In this document: one piece after another, positions 16,606-24,877 of the stretch
Numbering within the stretch: position 1 is the stretch's first letter
How the letters are laid out: each line of letters starts with the position of its first letter
Assembly (NCBI GenBank): GCA_050945515.1
Contig: JBMNTB010000019.1
Location: forward strand, 1-31,460
Direction of reading: 5' to 3'
Source: UBA1046 sp050945515
GTDB lineage: Bacteria; Bacillota; Clostridia; Saccharofermentanales; DTU023
Length of the DNA: 31,460 nucleotides
Notes under the pieces: model-generated
What the model was told of the DNA's origin: nothing
Seen by the model: the letters and a program-made list of their open reading frames with translations, nothing else
Database searches by the model: none
Made by a program: the position numbers and the translations under genes

Positions 16606-17661
16606 CTACTTGATGTCTTCCCAATTTGCGACTTCGCCTTTGAAGATCGCTGCAACAGTGTCCTTACTGAGATTTGCGATCGGATTGTCCAGCTGCGCGC
16701 AGATGACGACGGCGTCAAGGCAGAAAGTGCCATTGCTCATGCTCTTGCTCACATCTTCAGTATCCTTAAAGGGACGGGAAGTAAAGCCGATATCACCTTT
16801 TTTCGCGGAGTCTTTTTCGGCACCGACAGTTCCTGCAGGACCTTCACCAGAACCGGCATGGCTCATCTTGAAGGTAAAGTTACCCGCCATGGGTTGGAAA
16901 GTTTCCAGAGCAGCCCTGATCGCCTTTTCGACTGAGGTAGATCCTACTGTGACCAGCTCAATGCCGGAATTATCTTTATCAACTATCGGATGATCGGCTT
17001 TCAGCTCGGCCCAAGGCTTCTTGCCCGCTGCATCAACAATGCCGCCGGCAGAACTAATCGCATTGGCGCCTTCAGCACTCTCGGTCAGGAAAGCTATGAA
17101 AGCTTTGACAAGTTGCTCTTTCTTGTCATCACCGAAATCACCTGCGGCACGGGTAACATAGTTAAAGGGACGTGCCAGCGTGTAAGTCTCATTCAGCACA
17201 TTTTCTTGTGTCGGCTCAACGCCTTCATAGCTGACGGTCTTAATATTATTAGCAGCAAAATCTGTTGTTAATGAAACATAGCCAATAGCATACTGATCGG
17301 CTCCGACCTTAGCTGCCATATCTCCGTTTGAATCAGTAACGATAGCATCGTCAGTGAGTTCACCCTCGAATCCTACCAGTTCTTCAAAAGCACTTCTGGT
17401 TCCGGATGAAGCGTCACGCGAATAAACGTGTATTGCACCGGTTAGAGCAGCAGCAGGCGCCTCAGTAGGAGCTTCTGTGGGAGCTTCCGTGGGAGCTTCT
17501 GTAGGAGCTTCCGTGGCTGCCTTTGTTTCAGGCGCATCAGTAGCTTCAGCCTCTGTTGCGGGTGCTTTGGTTTCATCTGTCTTCTTGTCACTGCAGGCAA
17601 CCAGTCCGGCAAATAACGCAGCTACCAGAAGCATAATTACAAAGATTTTTGTTTTTTTCAT
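16606..17661 (-). CDS. pstS: Phosphate-binding lipoprotein PstS, circularly permuted
   Basis: The lipobox puts the lipidated Cys at residue 23 (LFAGLVAC). A linker with repeated TEAP runs to about 72. The binding fold follows in an unusual order. Residues 76-225 carry what is normally the second part: IHVYSRDASSGTRSAFEELV, the YAIGYVSL strand, and AFIAFLTESAEGANAISSAG. Residues 233-351 carry what is normally the first part: VTVGSTSVEKAI, KGDIGFTSRPFKD, LDAVVICAQLDNPIANLS and IFKGEVANWEDIK at the very C terminus. The break lies between NWEDI and the I-V-SR-SSGTR strand, which are adjacent in ordinary PstS. All phosphate-binding loops are present, so it should be functional. GGAGG precedes the ATG. 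First gene of the pst-pho operon. Confidence 0.93.
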   Translation of the reverse strand: MKKTKIFVIMLLVAALFAGLVACSDKKTDETKAPATEAEATDAPETKAATEAPTEAPTEAPTEAPTEAPAAALTGAIHVYSRDASSGTRSAFEELVGFEGELTDDAIVTDSNGDMAAKVGADQYAIGYVSLTTDFAANNIKTVSYEGVEPTQENVLNETYTLARPFNYVTRAAGDFGDDKKEQLVKAFIAFLTESAEGANAISSAGGIVDAAGKKPWAELKADHPIVDKDNSGIELVTVGSTSVEKAIRAALETFQPMAGNFTFKMSHAGSGEGPAGTVGAEKDSAKKGDIGFTSRPFKDTEDVSKSMSNGTFCLDAVVICAQLDNPIANLSKDTVAAIFKGEVANWEDIK

Positions 17662-17688
17662 GTTTTTCCTCCGTAGATTTACAACTTA

Positions 17689-17706
17689 GGGAGCCAATTG
17701 GCTCCC
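17689..17706. promoter_or_regulatory. Perfect 18-bp palindrome in the pstS leader
   Basis: GGGAGCCAATTGGCTCCC is a perfect inverted repeat 28 bases before the pstS ATG. It could be an operator or, in RNA, a 7-bp hairpin near the ribosome site. There is no U tract after it. Confidence 0.55.
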
Positions 17707-17727
17707 AATCCAGCTTAGGAAATTAAG

Positions 17728-17766
17728 ATAATACCGCGATTAAATCATTGTAAAAACTAGGTAAAA
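17728..17766 (-). promoter_or_regulatory. Candidate Pho box and Pho-dependent -10 for pstS
   Basis: On the minus strand TTTTACC and TTTTACA are two 7-mers separated by exactly 4 bases, an 11-base period. This is the layout of PhoB/PhoP direct repeats (TTHACA cores in Gram-positives). A TATTAT follows 15 bases later and can serve as -10. Only two repeats are clear, fewer than the four usually seen in Bacillus. Confidence 0.55.
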
Positions 17767-17776
17767 CATCATACCC

Positions 17777-17805
17777 ACAATATATGCGAGCCTAAAATCT
17801 GTCAA
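17777..17805 (-). promoter_or_regulatory. Sigma-A promoter upstream of pstS
   Basis: On the minus strand a perfect TTGACA is followed 17 bases later by TATTGT. It lies just upstream of the Pho box, so the operon may have both a basal and a Pho-controlled start. The rest of the divergent gap, 17806-18027, shows no convincing promoter for the adhesin on the plus strand. Confidence 0.6.
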
Positions 17806-18027
17806 TGCCTGAGGTTTTAGCTTCCGACTTTAGATTTATCTCGCGGGCATTTTTAATGATTTATCACGTGCTGCGGTAGTCCGATGTCGATTACTGTCTC
17901 AAGTTGCCGAGCTGTCTGTTCTATTTGCTCCGACCAGCCATCACATAATCAAAATGCGGACGCATGTAAACAGCAAATACTGCTTGTGAGAGCTTACCGC
18001 TCATTAAATTTTAGGAGTGTTTTTAAG

Positions 18028-21000
18028 GTGAAGAAAAAATTATTCTCTGCGTTTTTGGCACTGTTGATAACATTATTATATTGCAGCACTTTTGTTGCTG
18101 CGGCGATTTCCTATGTCGATCTGGATAAGGATTTCAAATACACTTTTCGTCTGCCCGCTGGTCTGTACGGATCAGAATCTAATCATTACACTTCTCTAAC
18201 CGTTATCAGAATGGATTCAGACATAAGCTATTGCCTCAATCCCTATATTCTAAGTGAAAATGGTCGTAATTATGGCGCAGGCAGCGATAGCTACAGCATC
18301 ATTCCCGCCAGACTTCATAATTTGAACGCAACCAAGCAAAAAAATATTGAGTTGGCAACAATTTACGGCTGGGAGCTGTCCGCCAAGTCTAAAGCAGATG
18401 CATTTTACACGAAAATCTATGTCGGTCAGGAAGCTACTGATATGGAAATCATCGCTGCCAGCGGGCCGGGTGTTTCATTGGCAGGATACAATAATTGGAA
18501 AGCTGCTATATTAAAGAAAATTAATTCCTATTTAAAGGAAGATCCCAGCTTTCACGGCTCGCGCCATGAGATCACTGTCGGAGGATCACTGGCATTAACG
18601 GATACGAATGCGATATTAAATGAGTATACAGTTACTGATCTCCCTGCCGGCTTGTCGGCGACAATTTCCGGCAACAAATTGAACCTCACTGCGACTAAGG
18701 ACTTCGCCGGCGGCACTGTTAGATTAAACCGTTTACAGCAGTATCAAGGTATTTCCAGATTCTATTTTGTGACAATTCCCGGAGGTATCTGGAGGCAGCC
18801 AATCATCACCGCCGGCATCCCTACTCCCAAAGTAGCAACTGTCAGCCTTGACTCCGTTCCGGCTACCGGTGTTTTCAGACTTAAAAAAACAGATGATGCG
18901 GGAGCAGAACTCAGCGGAGCACAGTTTAATTTAAAGAACAGCAAAGGCAATACCGTTCTGAATTTCACCTTGAACTCCGGAACCTATTCTTCACCGCAAC
19001 TTGAGGAGGGCATTTATACCCTTACCGAGACAAAAGCACCTCGGGGCTATGTCTTGGATTCCACGCCCAGACAGATTCAGATCAAAGGCGGTGAGACTAA
19101 TAATATATATTACACAACACCACTGAAAAATATGCCGCAGCAAATCAAGATTAGGATTGCAAAGACGGGCGAAGATCAAAAGCCTTTGGTGGGTGCATCT
19201 TTTGAGATTAGACAAGATCAAAAAGAAATTATGAGAATCACCACCGATCAGAGAGGAATTGCTGAATCTACTCCTCTACCACAGGGTAAATATACAGTCT
19301 CAGAAGTCAAGGCACCGCCTGGTTATACCCCGACGCAAGAAACAAATGTAACTTTATCCGGTGACGAGTCTGGATCGGCATCCCTAACTCAAGAAATTAA
19401 GATCTCCAACGAGCAAACTCACACCGAGATCAGCAAGAAAGACGCTACCACCGGGGAGGAGTTGCCAGGAGCGACTCTGACCCTTAAAGAAAAGGAAACC
19501 ACAGAGCTGATCGAAACCTGGGTCTCGACAGAGCAGCCGCATATAATTAGGGGCCTGCACCAGGACAAAACTTATGTCCTGACGGAAGATACAGCACCTT
19601 TAGGTTACTCGCTCTGTCAGGACGTGGAATTCACGATCGATGGTAAGAACAGTGTTACAAACAAGGTCGAGATGATCGATGAGCTGACAGTAACCGAGAT
19701 CAGCAAGAAGGATGCGATTACCGGGGAGGAGCTGCCAGGAGCAACTCTGACCCTCAAAGAGAAGGAAACCGGTGAACCGGTCGAAACCTGGGTCTCGACC
19801 GAGCAGCCGCATATAATCAGGGGCTTGTATCAGGGCAAAACCTATGTCCTGACAGAAGATTTGGCTCCGTTGGGGTATGCACTCTGCCAGGACGTGAAGT
19901 TCACGGTCAACGGCGCGCATGGTGTGACAAATAAAGTGGAGATGATCGACAAGTTGACAGTAACCGAGATAAGTAAGAAGGACGCTACCACCGGAGAGGA
20001 GCTGCCAGGAGCAACTCTGACCCTCAAAGAGAGGGAAACCGGTGAACCGGTCGAAACCTGGGTCTCGACAGAGCAGCCGCATATAATCAGGGGCCTGCAT
20101 CAGGGCAAAACCTATGTTCTGACGGAAGACCTCGCTCCCTTAGGATATGCACTCTGTCAGGATGTGGAGTTCACGGTCGATGGTGCGCATGGTGTGACAA
20201 ATAAAGCGGAGATGATCGACAAGTTAACATTCACCGAGATCAGTAAGAAGGACGCTACCACCGGAGAGGAGCTGCCAGGAGCAACTCTGACCCTCAAAGA
20301 GAGGGAGACCGGTGAACCGGTCGAAACCTGGGTCTCGACAGAGCAGCCGCATATAATTAAGGGCTTGCACCAGGACAAAACTTATGTCCTGACGGAAGAC
20401 CTCGCTCCCTTAGGCTATGCTCTATGTCAGGATGTGGAGTTCATCATCGATGGTGCACATGGTGTGACAAATAAAGTAGAGATGACCGACGAACTGACGC
20501 TGACCGAGATCAGTAAGAAGGACGCTACCACCGGAGAAGAGCTGCCAGGAGCAACTCTGACCCTCAAAGAGAGGGAGACCGGTGAACCGGTCGAAACCTG
20601 GACCTCAACCGAGCAGCCACATATCATCAGAGGGCTGCACCAAGGCAAAACCTATATCCTGACGGAAGATACAGCACCTTTAGGTTACTCGCTCTGTCAG
20701 GACGTGGAATTCACGATCGATGGTAAGAACAGTGTTACAAACAAGGTCGAGATGACCGACGAATTGACGGTCACCGAGATCAGTAAGAAGGACACCACCA
20801 CCGGAGAAGAGCTGCCCGGTGCTAAGCTGACACTCAAAGAGAAGGAGAGCGGTGAGTTGGTCGAAACCTGGACCTCGACTGAGCAGCCACATATAATCCG
20901 GGGCCTGCACCAGGACAAAACTTATGTCCTGATAGAAGATACAGCGCCGGCAGGTTATCAAATCGCTAAGCCTGTAGAATTTACAGTTGATGGTAGTACG

Positions 21001-21168
21001 GCTTATATAAATTTTGTAGAAATCGGTAATGAGAAAGAGCCGGAAATCGTTGCCACACCTTTGCCGACAACAGGAGAGCGTCCGGCTTCCGAGATCGGAA
21101 TAATCTTATCTATGCTCGGAATTATTGTAATCTTTCTGGGTTATAGCATCCGGAGGATCTGGCTATAG
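18028..21168 (+). CDS. Sortase-anchored thioester/Cna-B adhesin
   Basis: This 1046-residue surface protein starts at GTG 18028 with TAGGAG 10 bases upstream; the frame is open further upstream, but only this start gives a signal peptide (residues 1-26). Residues about 29-150 resemble a thioester domain: C69 in ISYCLNPY and Q134 in YVGQEATDMEI are the candidate thioester pair. A beta-rich segment follows to about 275. Two Cna-B/SpaA-like domains (about 280-375 and 376-465) each keep the Lys and the Glu of (T)E-x-KAP-x-GY used for isopeptide cross-links. Six near-identical 90-residue Cna-B-like repeats (466-1005) each carry EISKKD, TED-x-AP-x-GY and VTNK. The C terminus is an LPTTG sortase signal (1012-1016), membrane helix and RRIW tail. 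It should bind host or partner surfaces covalently. No sortase gene is in the window. Confidence 0.9.
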   Translation: MKKKLFSAFLALLITLLYCSTFVAAAISYVDLDKDFKYTFRLPAGLYGSESNHYTSLTVIRMDSDISYCLNPYILSENGRNYGAGSDSYSIIPARLHNLNATKQKNIELATIYGWELSAKSKADAFYTKIYVGQEATDMEIIAASGPGVSLAGYNNWKAAILKKINSYLKEDPSFHGSRHEITVGGSLALTDTNAILNEYTVTDLPAGLSATISGNKLNLTATKDFAGGTVRLNRLQQYQGISRFYFVTIPGGIWRQPIITAGIPTPKVATVSLDSVPATGVFRLKKTDDAGAELSGAQFNLKNSKGNTVLNFTLNSGTYSSPQLEEGIYTLTETKAPRGYVLDSTPRQIQIKGGETNNIYYTTPLKNMPQQIKIRIAKTGEDQKPLVGASFEIRQDQKEIMRITTDQRGIAESTPLPQGKYTVSEVKAPPGYTPTQETNVTLSGDESGSASLTQEIKISNEQTHTEISKKDATTGEELPGATLTLKEKETTELIETWVSTEQPHIIRGLHQDKTYVLTEDTAPLGYSLCQDVEFTIDGKNSVTNKVEMIDELTVTEISKKDAITGEELPGATLTLKEKETGEPVETWVSTEQPHIIRGLYQGKTYVLTEDLAPLGYALCQDVKFTVNGAHGVTNKVEMIDKLTVTEISKKDATTGEELPGATLTLKERETGEPVETWVSTEQPHIIRGLHQGKTYVLTEDLAPLGYALCQDVEFTVDGAHGVTNKAEMIDKLTFTEISKKDATTGEELPGATLTLKERETGEPVETWVSTEQPHIIKGLHQDKTYVLTEDLAPLGYALCQDVEFIIDGAHGVTNKVEMTDELTLTEISKKDATTGEELPGATLTLKERETGEPVETWTSTEQPHIIRGLHQGKTYILTEDTAPLGYSLCQDVEFTIDGKNSVTNKVEMTDELTVTEISKKDTTTGEELPGAKLTLKEKESGELVETWTSTEQPHIIRGLHQDKTYVLIEDTAPAGYQIAKPVEFTVDGSTAYINFVEIGNEKEPEIVATPLPTTGERPASEIGIILSMLGIIVIFLGYSIRRIWL
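19423..21042 (+). repeat. Six tandem 270-bp in-frame repeats in the adhesin
   Basis: The phrase ACCGAGAT(C/A)AG recurs at 19423, 19693, 19963, 20233, 20503 and 20773, an exact 270-base period with no frame-changing indels. Repeats 2 to 5 are nearly identical in DNA; repeats 1 and 6 diverge more at their outer edges. A 99-base block in repeats 1 and 5 is identical. The array is a likely site for copy-number change and for assembly collapse. Confidence 0.97.
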
Positions 21169-21221
21169 TACCTGCGTAAACAATGACGCCTTTAGGGGCA
21201 ATTGTTCAGACACATATTGCA

Positions 21222-21270
21222 AATCGGGTAGGTCTCCCCGGCCAAATAATGGCCGGGATCCTACCCGATT
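21222..21270. terminator. Large stem-loop between convergent genes
   Basis: AATCGGGTAGG pairs with CCTACCCGATT, and inside it CCCGGCC pairs with GGCCGGG around a 7-base loop. It lies 54 bases past the adhesin stop and 23 bases from the end of the converging protease gene. No clean U run follows on either strand (GAGAAATTATT on plus), so its role as terminator is likely from position, but its efficiency is uncertain. Confidence 0.65.
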
Positions 21271-21292
21271 GAGAAATTATTATTAAAAATTA

Positions 21293-21997
21293 TTAGTCGC
21301 GCCGTCTGGAACGAGTTAAGAGTAGTATCCTCAACAAAGACAGAATCGAAGCTGCAGCAGCTGCCACATAGGTCATGGCAGCAGCCCTCAAAACCTTGCG
21401 CGTTCCTCGCAATTCTTCCTTACTAAGAACCTGTGTCTCTTTTAAAGCCCTTAGCGCCCGCTTGGAAGCATTAAATTCTACAGGCAAAGTAATCAAGGAG
21501 AATATTGTGGTTAGGAAAAATAGCAGAACCCCGATATTGAGAACAGTCTTACTCCATGATTCCTGCACGATCAAGCCGACCAAAATAATCGGCCAAGCCA
21601 AGCGGCTGCCAATATTAACTACAGGGACCAAGGCGGAGCGAATCTGAAGGGGAGCATATTGCTTGGCATGTTGGAGTGCGTGGCCAACTTCATGGGCTGC
21701 CACACCGACAGCAGCGATCGAATCCACATTCATCACCGGTTGTGAAAGTTTCAATGTTTTGGTTGACGGTTTATAGTGATCCGTAAGATTCCCTCCTACC
21801 GCTTGCACAGAAACATCATTAATACCTGATTTCTGCAAGATCAGCTTTGCCGTCTGAGAGCCTGTTAAGCCGCTTTTAGAGCGAATCAGGGAATATTTAT
21901 TAAATGTTCGTCTGACATTTAGCGAGGCTAACACGCTCAGAACAGCACCGATATAAAACAATATAAGAGTCGGATCATTATAATAATAGTAGGGCAT
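21293..21997 (-). CDS. Membrane zinc metallopeptidase of the YugP family
   Basis: The 234-residue protein matches the YugP/PF04298 neutral zinc peptidase family. The catalytic HEVGHALQHA (HExxH) lies in VGVAAHEVGHALQHAKQYAP, preceded by LTDHYKPSTKTLKLSQPV and followed by a Glu in LPVEFNASKRALRALKE. An N-terminal helix and two or three C-terminal helices anchor it in the membrane. I use ATG 21997, with AGGAGG exactly 6 bases upstream; the frame could also open at TTG 22003. The protein's natural substrates are not known. It is transcribed alone, away from the CotH gene that ends 88 bases before it. Confidence 0.88.
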   Translation of the reverse strand: MPYYYYNDPTLILFYIGAVLSVLASLNVRRTFNKYSLIRSKSGLTGSQTAKLILQKSGINDVSVQAVGGNLTDHYKPSTKTLKLSQPVMNVDSIAAVGVAAHEVGHALQHAKQYAPLQIRSALVPVVNIGSRLAWPIILVGLIVQESWSKTVLNIGVLLFFLTTIFSLITLPVEFNASKRALRALKETQVLSKEELRGTRKVLRAAAMTYVAAAAASILSLLRILLLTRSRRRD

Positions 21998-22084
21998 ATT
22001 CAACCTCCTAAATCAGCTTATTATGCCAGTAAATTATTTTACCCGTGTTCTCCTACTATACTGCAAATCCGGCATTCTTGTAGC

Positions 22085-23515
22085 CTATTCTTCAGGCAGT
22101 AAGCCGTTGACCAGATTGCGCATATCGGCAAAACAGCCCATATCCGGCACACTGATCGCAGATGCATCTATTCTGGCATCAGGATTTTCCGCTTGTCCGC
22201 GAAAAGTTGCCGGGATTGTGCCGTCCAGCTGACCCCTCACGCTCTGGGTACGGAGCAAATTGAAAGACTTGAAAGTATCAACCGCCAGTAAAAATCGGTC
22301 ATGGGAAGCAAACTTTGTCGGGTCACACTCAACATAAGGCGAGATCAATTCGGCGATGGTATCGACCTTGTCCTCAAAGTAACCGCTCTCTAGATACTCA
22401 ACCAAAAATTCATCATACAGCTGATGATAACGAATAATATTATCCCGATCTTGCATCAGCACAAAGAATAACGGCCGGCGCACCATAACTTCAAATGGAG
22501 CCGGCGTATCGATCGGATAATTGACGAATAATGTCGAATCATCAATCGGATCTGTCATGCCCAGCGCATAGGTTGCAAAGGCCAGATTATAGTCCCAGGG
22601 CAACATGGAGATCCTGCCGTCCTTTTCGTAGAGAAAATAATTGTGTCCGGTCCGCCCTAAATAGCTGTCCAGATTGACAACAAAAGTCTGGACCACGAAA
22701 TAGCGCAGAACTGCCTCAATATCGACCGCCCGTTCCAAGTCCTGACCCTCTGACAGAATTTGCAGTGCTTTGATCAAACGCTTCTTGTCCGCATCATTGG
22801 CCTTAAATACAGACTCCCTGAAGATATTGTCATAGCGCCAGAACTCATCTCCTGTGTAGATCAGCCCAATATCGCTATTATCATCATCAAGCCGGCGATA
22901 TGAGGGTTTATACAATTCTCCATGATTGGTGCCGTAATTGCGCAGCACAAAAGCATCCTCAATCTCCTCAATTGCCACAAACAGACCCCAGTCCTCACCG
23001 TTGATCCGTATAAAAGCATAGCTTGTCAGAGGAGCGGGAACTCCCATGCTTGCCATCATATCAAAAGTCATGACATCTTTAAGATAGGCATTGTCCTGGA
23101 AAGATGAATTCAAGGACAACTTATCCAGACCATGATAGGATTGTCCTTTCTCATAATGATCAAACTCAATCTTGAGACTGAAGCGCTTTGAGCCGTACTT
23201 AAGAATCTGATTCAGAGAATTACTGCCCTTGACACGCAAGCCGACATTCGAAATCCTCTCGCCATCGATTAAAACTTCAGCAGGTACATATTTTTTAGCT
23301 CTGGGATCCCCCAGAATGGAATGCCAATCTGCTTCTTTCAGTTCAAGATCTATCTCATGGACAATGCTGGTATCAAATAATCGGCTCGCATAGCCAGGGG
23401 AACTCTGTAGAGTCTTCAGGCCCAGAGATTCACCTGTCATAAACAACAGGGTAATAATCACCGCCAGAATAATGGCGGCAATACCCAACTTGTCAATGTG
23501 ACGGTGCTTCAGCAT
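22085..23515 (-). CDS. CotH-family secreted protein kinase
   Basis: The 476-residue protein has an N-terminal signal anchor (about 10-28) and then the CotH kinase fold: VHEIDLELKEADWHSIL, GLRVKGSNSL, the ATP-lysine region YGSKRFSLKIEFDHYEKG, DKLSLNSSFQDNAYLKDVMTF, and the catalytic/metal Asp segment ISMLPWDYNLAFATY. CotH of Bacillus phosphorylates serines in spore coat proteins; homologues in non-coat settings are common in Clostridia. It begins 5 bases after the DUF4956 stop and is the last gene of the cluster. Here the natural candidates for substrates are the acidic Ser-containing tails encoded upstream, which is inference. Confidence 0.9.
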   Translation of the reverse strand: MLKHRHIDKLGIAAIILAVIITLLFMTGESLGLKTLQSSPGYASRLFDTSIVHEIDLELKEADWHSILGDPRAKKYVPAEVLIDGERISNVGLRVKGSNSLNQILKYGSKRFSLKIEFDHYEKGQSYHGLDKLSLNSSFQDNAYLKDVMTFDMMASMGVPAPLTSYAFIRINGEDWGLFVAIEEIEDAFVLRNYGTNHGELYKPSYRRLDDDNSDIGLIYTGDEFWRYDNIFRESVFKANDADKKRLIKALQILSEGQDLERAVDIEAVLRYFVVQTFVVNLDSYLGRTGHNYFLYEKDGRISMLPWDYNLAFATYALGMTDPIDDSTLFVNYPIDTPAPFEVMVRRPLFFVLMQDRDNIIRYHQLYDEFLVEYLESGYFEDKVDTIAELISPYVECDPTKFASHDRFLLAVDTFKSFNLLRTQSVRGQLDGTIPATFRGQAENPDARIDASAISVPDMGCFADMRNLVNGLLPEE

Positions 23516-23520
23516 ATAGA

Positions 23521-24192
23521 TTATCCTACATAATCTCCGCGATAACTTACCAGCACTACATCTGAAACACCCTCTGTATGAGCCAGCAGGCTGACAAAGG
23601 ATGTGTCATCATCCTTTAGCCGTAACTCATAGTGAAGCTCAACCGCACCCGGTCGGACACTTTTGCTTTTTAGGACCAGTTTCTTGCTGCCGGCAGCCAG
23701 CATTTCCCTTGTTATTTTTTCCGTATCCTGATTGTCACAACGCAAAACAAGTATGTAAGGGTCATCATAGGATTTCCAGTTTGCGAAGATAAATAAAATC
23801 AATCCTATAAATAGACTGCCAAAAACAGCGAGAGGTATCAGTCCGGCCGCCAGAACAATACCTGCCGCGATACACCAAAAGAGAAAGGCAATATCAAGAG
23901 GTTCTTTAATCGCCGTGCGAAATCTGACAATGGACAGAGCGCCCACCATGCCCAGTGATAATACGACATTGCTGGTCACGGCCATAATTACTAGCGTAGA
24001 GATCATGGTCAGGCCGATCAGAGTGACTCCGAAACTTGCGGAATACATCACACCGCGATAAGTCTTTTTGTAGATCCAAAAAATGAACAGACCAACCAGA
24101 AAGGCCAACAACATACCCAGTGCCATATCAAAGATAGGGATGCTGGTAACATTCTCCAAGTATTTGGATTTAAAGATATCTCGAAAAGTCAT
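23521..24192 (-). CDS. DUF4956 membrane protein
   Basis: The 223-residue protein has four membrane helices in the first 140 residues, with the family signature VVLSLGMVGALSIVRFRTAIKEP between helices 3 and 4, then a soluble domain of about 80 residues (YILVLRCDNQDTEKI onward). The start at ATG 24192 is chosen because AAGGAG lies 7 bases upstream; the frame extends to 24228 but that would overlap the VTC gene. DUF4956 proteins are frequently found beside VTC-domain and CotH genes, as here; function is unknown, and a role as membrane partner of the polymerase is a reasonable guess. Confidence 0.88.
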   Translation of the reverse strand: MTFRDIFKSKYLENVTSIPIFDMALGMLLAFLVGLFIFWIYKKTYRGVMYSASFGVTLIGLTMISTLVIMAVTSNVVLSLGMVGALSIVRFRTAIKEPLDIAFLFWCIAAGIVLAAGLIPLAVFGSLFIGLILFIFANWKSYDDPYILVLRCDNQDTEKITREMLAAGSKKLVLKSKSVRPGAVELHYELRLKDDDTSFVSLLAHTEGVSDVVLVSYRGDYVG

Positions 24193-24202
24193 ACGGTTCT
24201 CC

Positions 24203-24877
24203 TTAATCGTATTTGCGGCTATGAGCATATTTTGAGAAGGCGGCAGAGCGACGGGATCCGAGCTGTACTAACTGTACAATAAAATCAGGAATGAACTGAT
24301 CAAACTTAACTTCCAAAACGGCAAATGCTTCATTCACCGGCACTAACAGTGGATCAACTGTAAAAAAATCCAAGCTGCGCATCCCGGTCCGGATGTCACG
24401 ATCAAGCGTAATGCGCACATTGCCTGCAGTATACAAAAACGGTTCCCGTATATATTCCACAATGGTGCGCGGTCTTAGCAGATTACTTTTGATTTTGACA
24501 TAGAGTTCTTGCAACAGTTCTTCGTTCCGGCTCAGCAAAAAATCATATTCGCCCTGCAATATATTTTCTACCTCCGCTGAACAAAGCCTGGCACTTTGTT
24601 TGCGACTGAGTCCCGATCTCTTGGTCTTTTTCTCCAGCCTGATAAAGTCAAAGTTCTCATTATAACAGCGGATACGGAATTTCTCACGCTTGTTAACTCC
24701 GCTGATCTTTTCCGTCAATGCTCGGTCAAAAGGATCGTCAAAATATAAACTGCGCACACGGTATTCACCGTGTGCGCCAGCATGAGGATCAGGCCTCAAC
24801 ATGTCTTTTAAGCGTTTTGTTAAGAGAAGGTAGTCTGCATAATTAATCTCATGCTTCAATTCGTGCCTAAGTATCAT
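24203..24877 (-). CDS. VTC-domain polyphosphate polymerase-like protein
   Basis: The 224-residue protein is almost entirely one VTC (PF09359) catalytic domain, the tunnel-shaped fold that makes polyphosphate from ATP in yeast Vtc4. Basic and acidic residues lining the tunnel are visible in order: RHELKHEIN at the start, YRVRSLYFDDP, KFRIRCYN, IRLEKKTKRSGLSRKQ, RTIVEYIREPF, RITLDRDIRTG and LEVKFDQFIPDFI. There are no membrane helices, so DUF4956 next to it may provide the anchor. GGGAGGAG precedes the ATG. Its first about 80 bases are present a second time, damaged, just upstream. Confidence 0.9.
   Translation of the reverse strand: MILRHELKHEINYADYLLLTKRLKDMLRPDPHAGAHGEYRVRSLYFDDPFDRALTEKISGVNKREKFRIRCYNENFDFIRLEKKTKRSGLSRKQSARLCSAEVENILQGEYDFLLSRNEELLQELYVKIKSNLLRPRTIVEYIREPFLYTAGNVRITLDRDIRTGMRSLDFFTVDPLLVPVNEAFAVLEVKFDQFIPDFIVQLVQLGSRRSAAFSKYAHSRKYD

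Noticed and set aside
17884..18027. Upstream extension of the adhesin frame from ATG 17884
   Set aside because: The added 48 residues are not signal-like and lack a ribosome site; GTG 18028 has TAGGAG and starts a proper signal peptide.
19600..20961. Several open frames of 60-166 codons on the minus strand inside the adhesin repeats
   Set aside because: They repeat with the 270-base period and mirror the coding strand; they are shadows of the adhesin.
19423..21042. CRISPR-like regular array
   Set aside because: The 270-base period is coding throughout, with no spacers; these are protein repeats.
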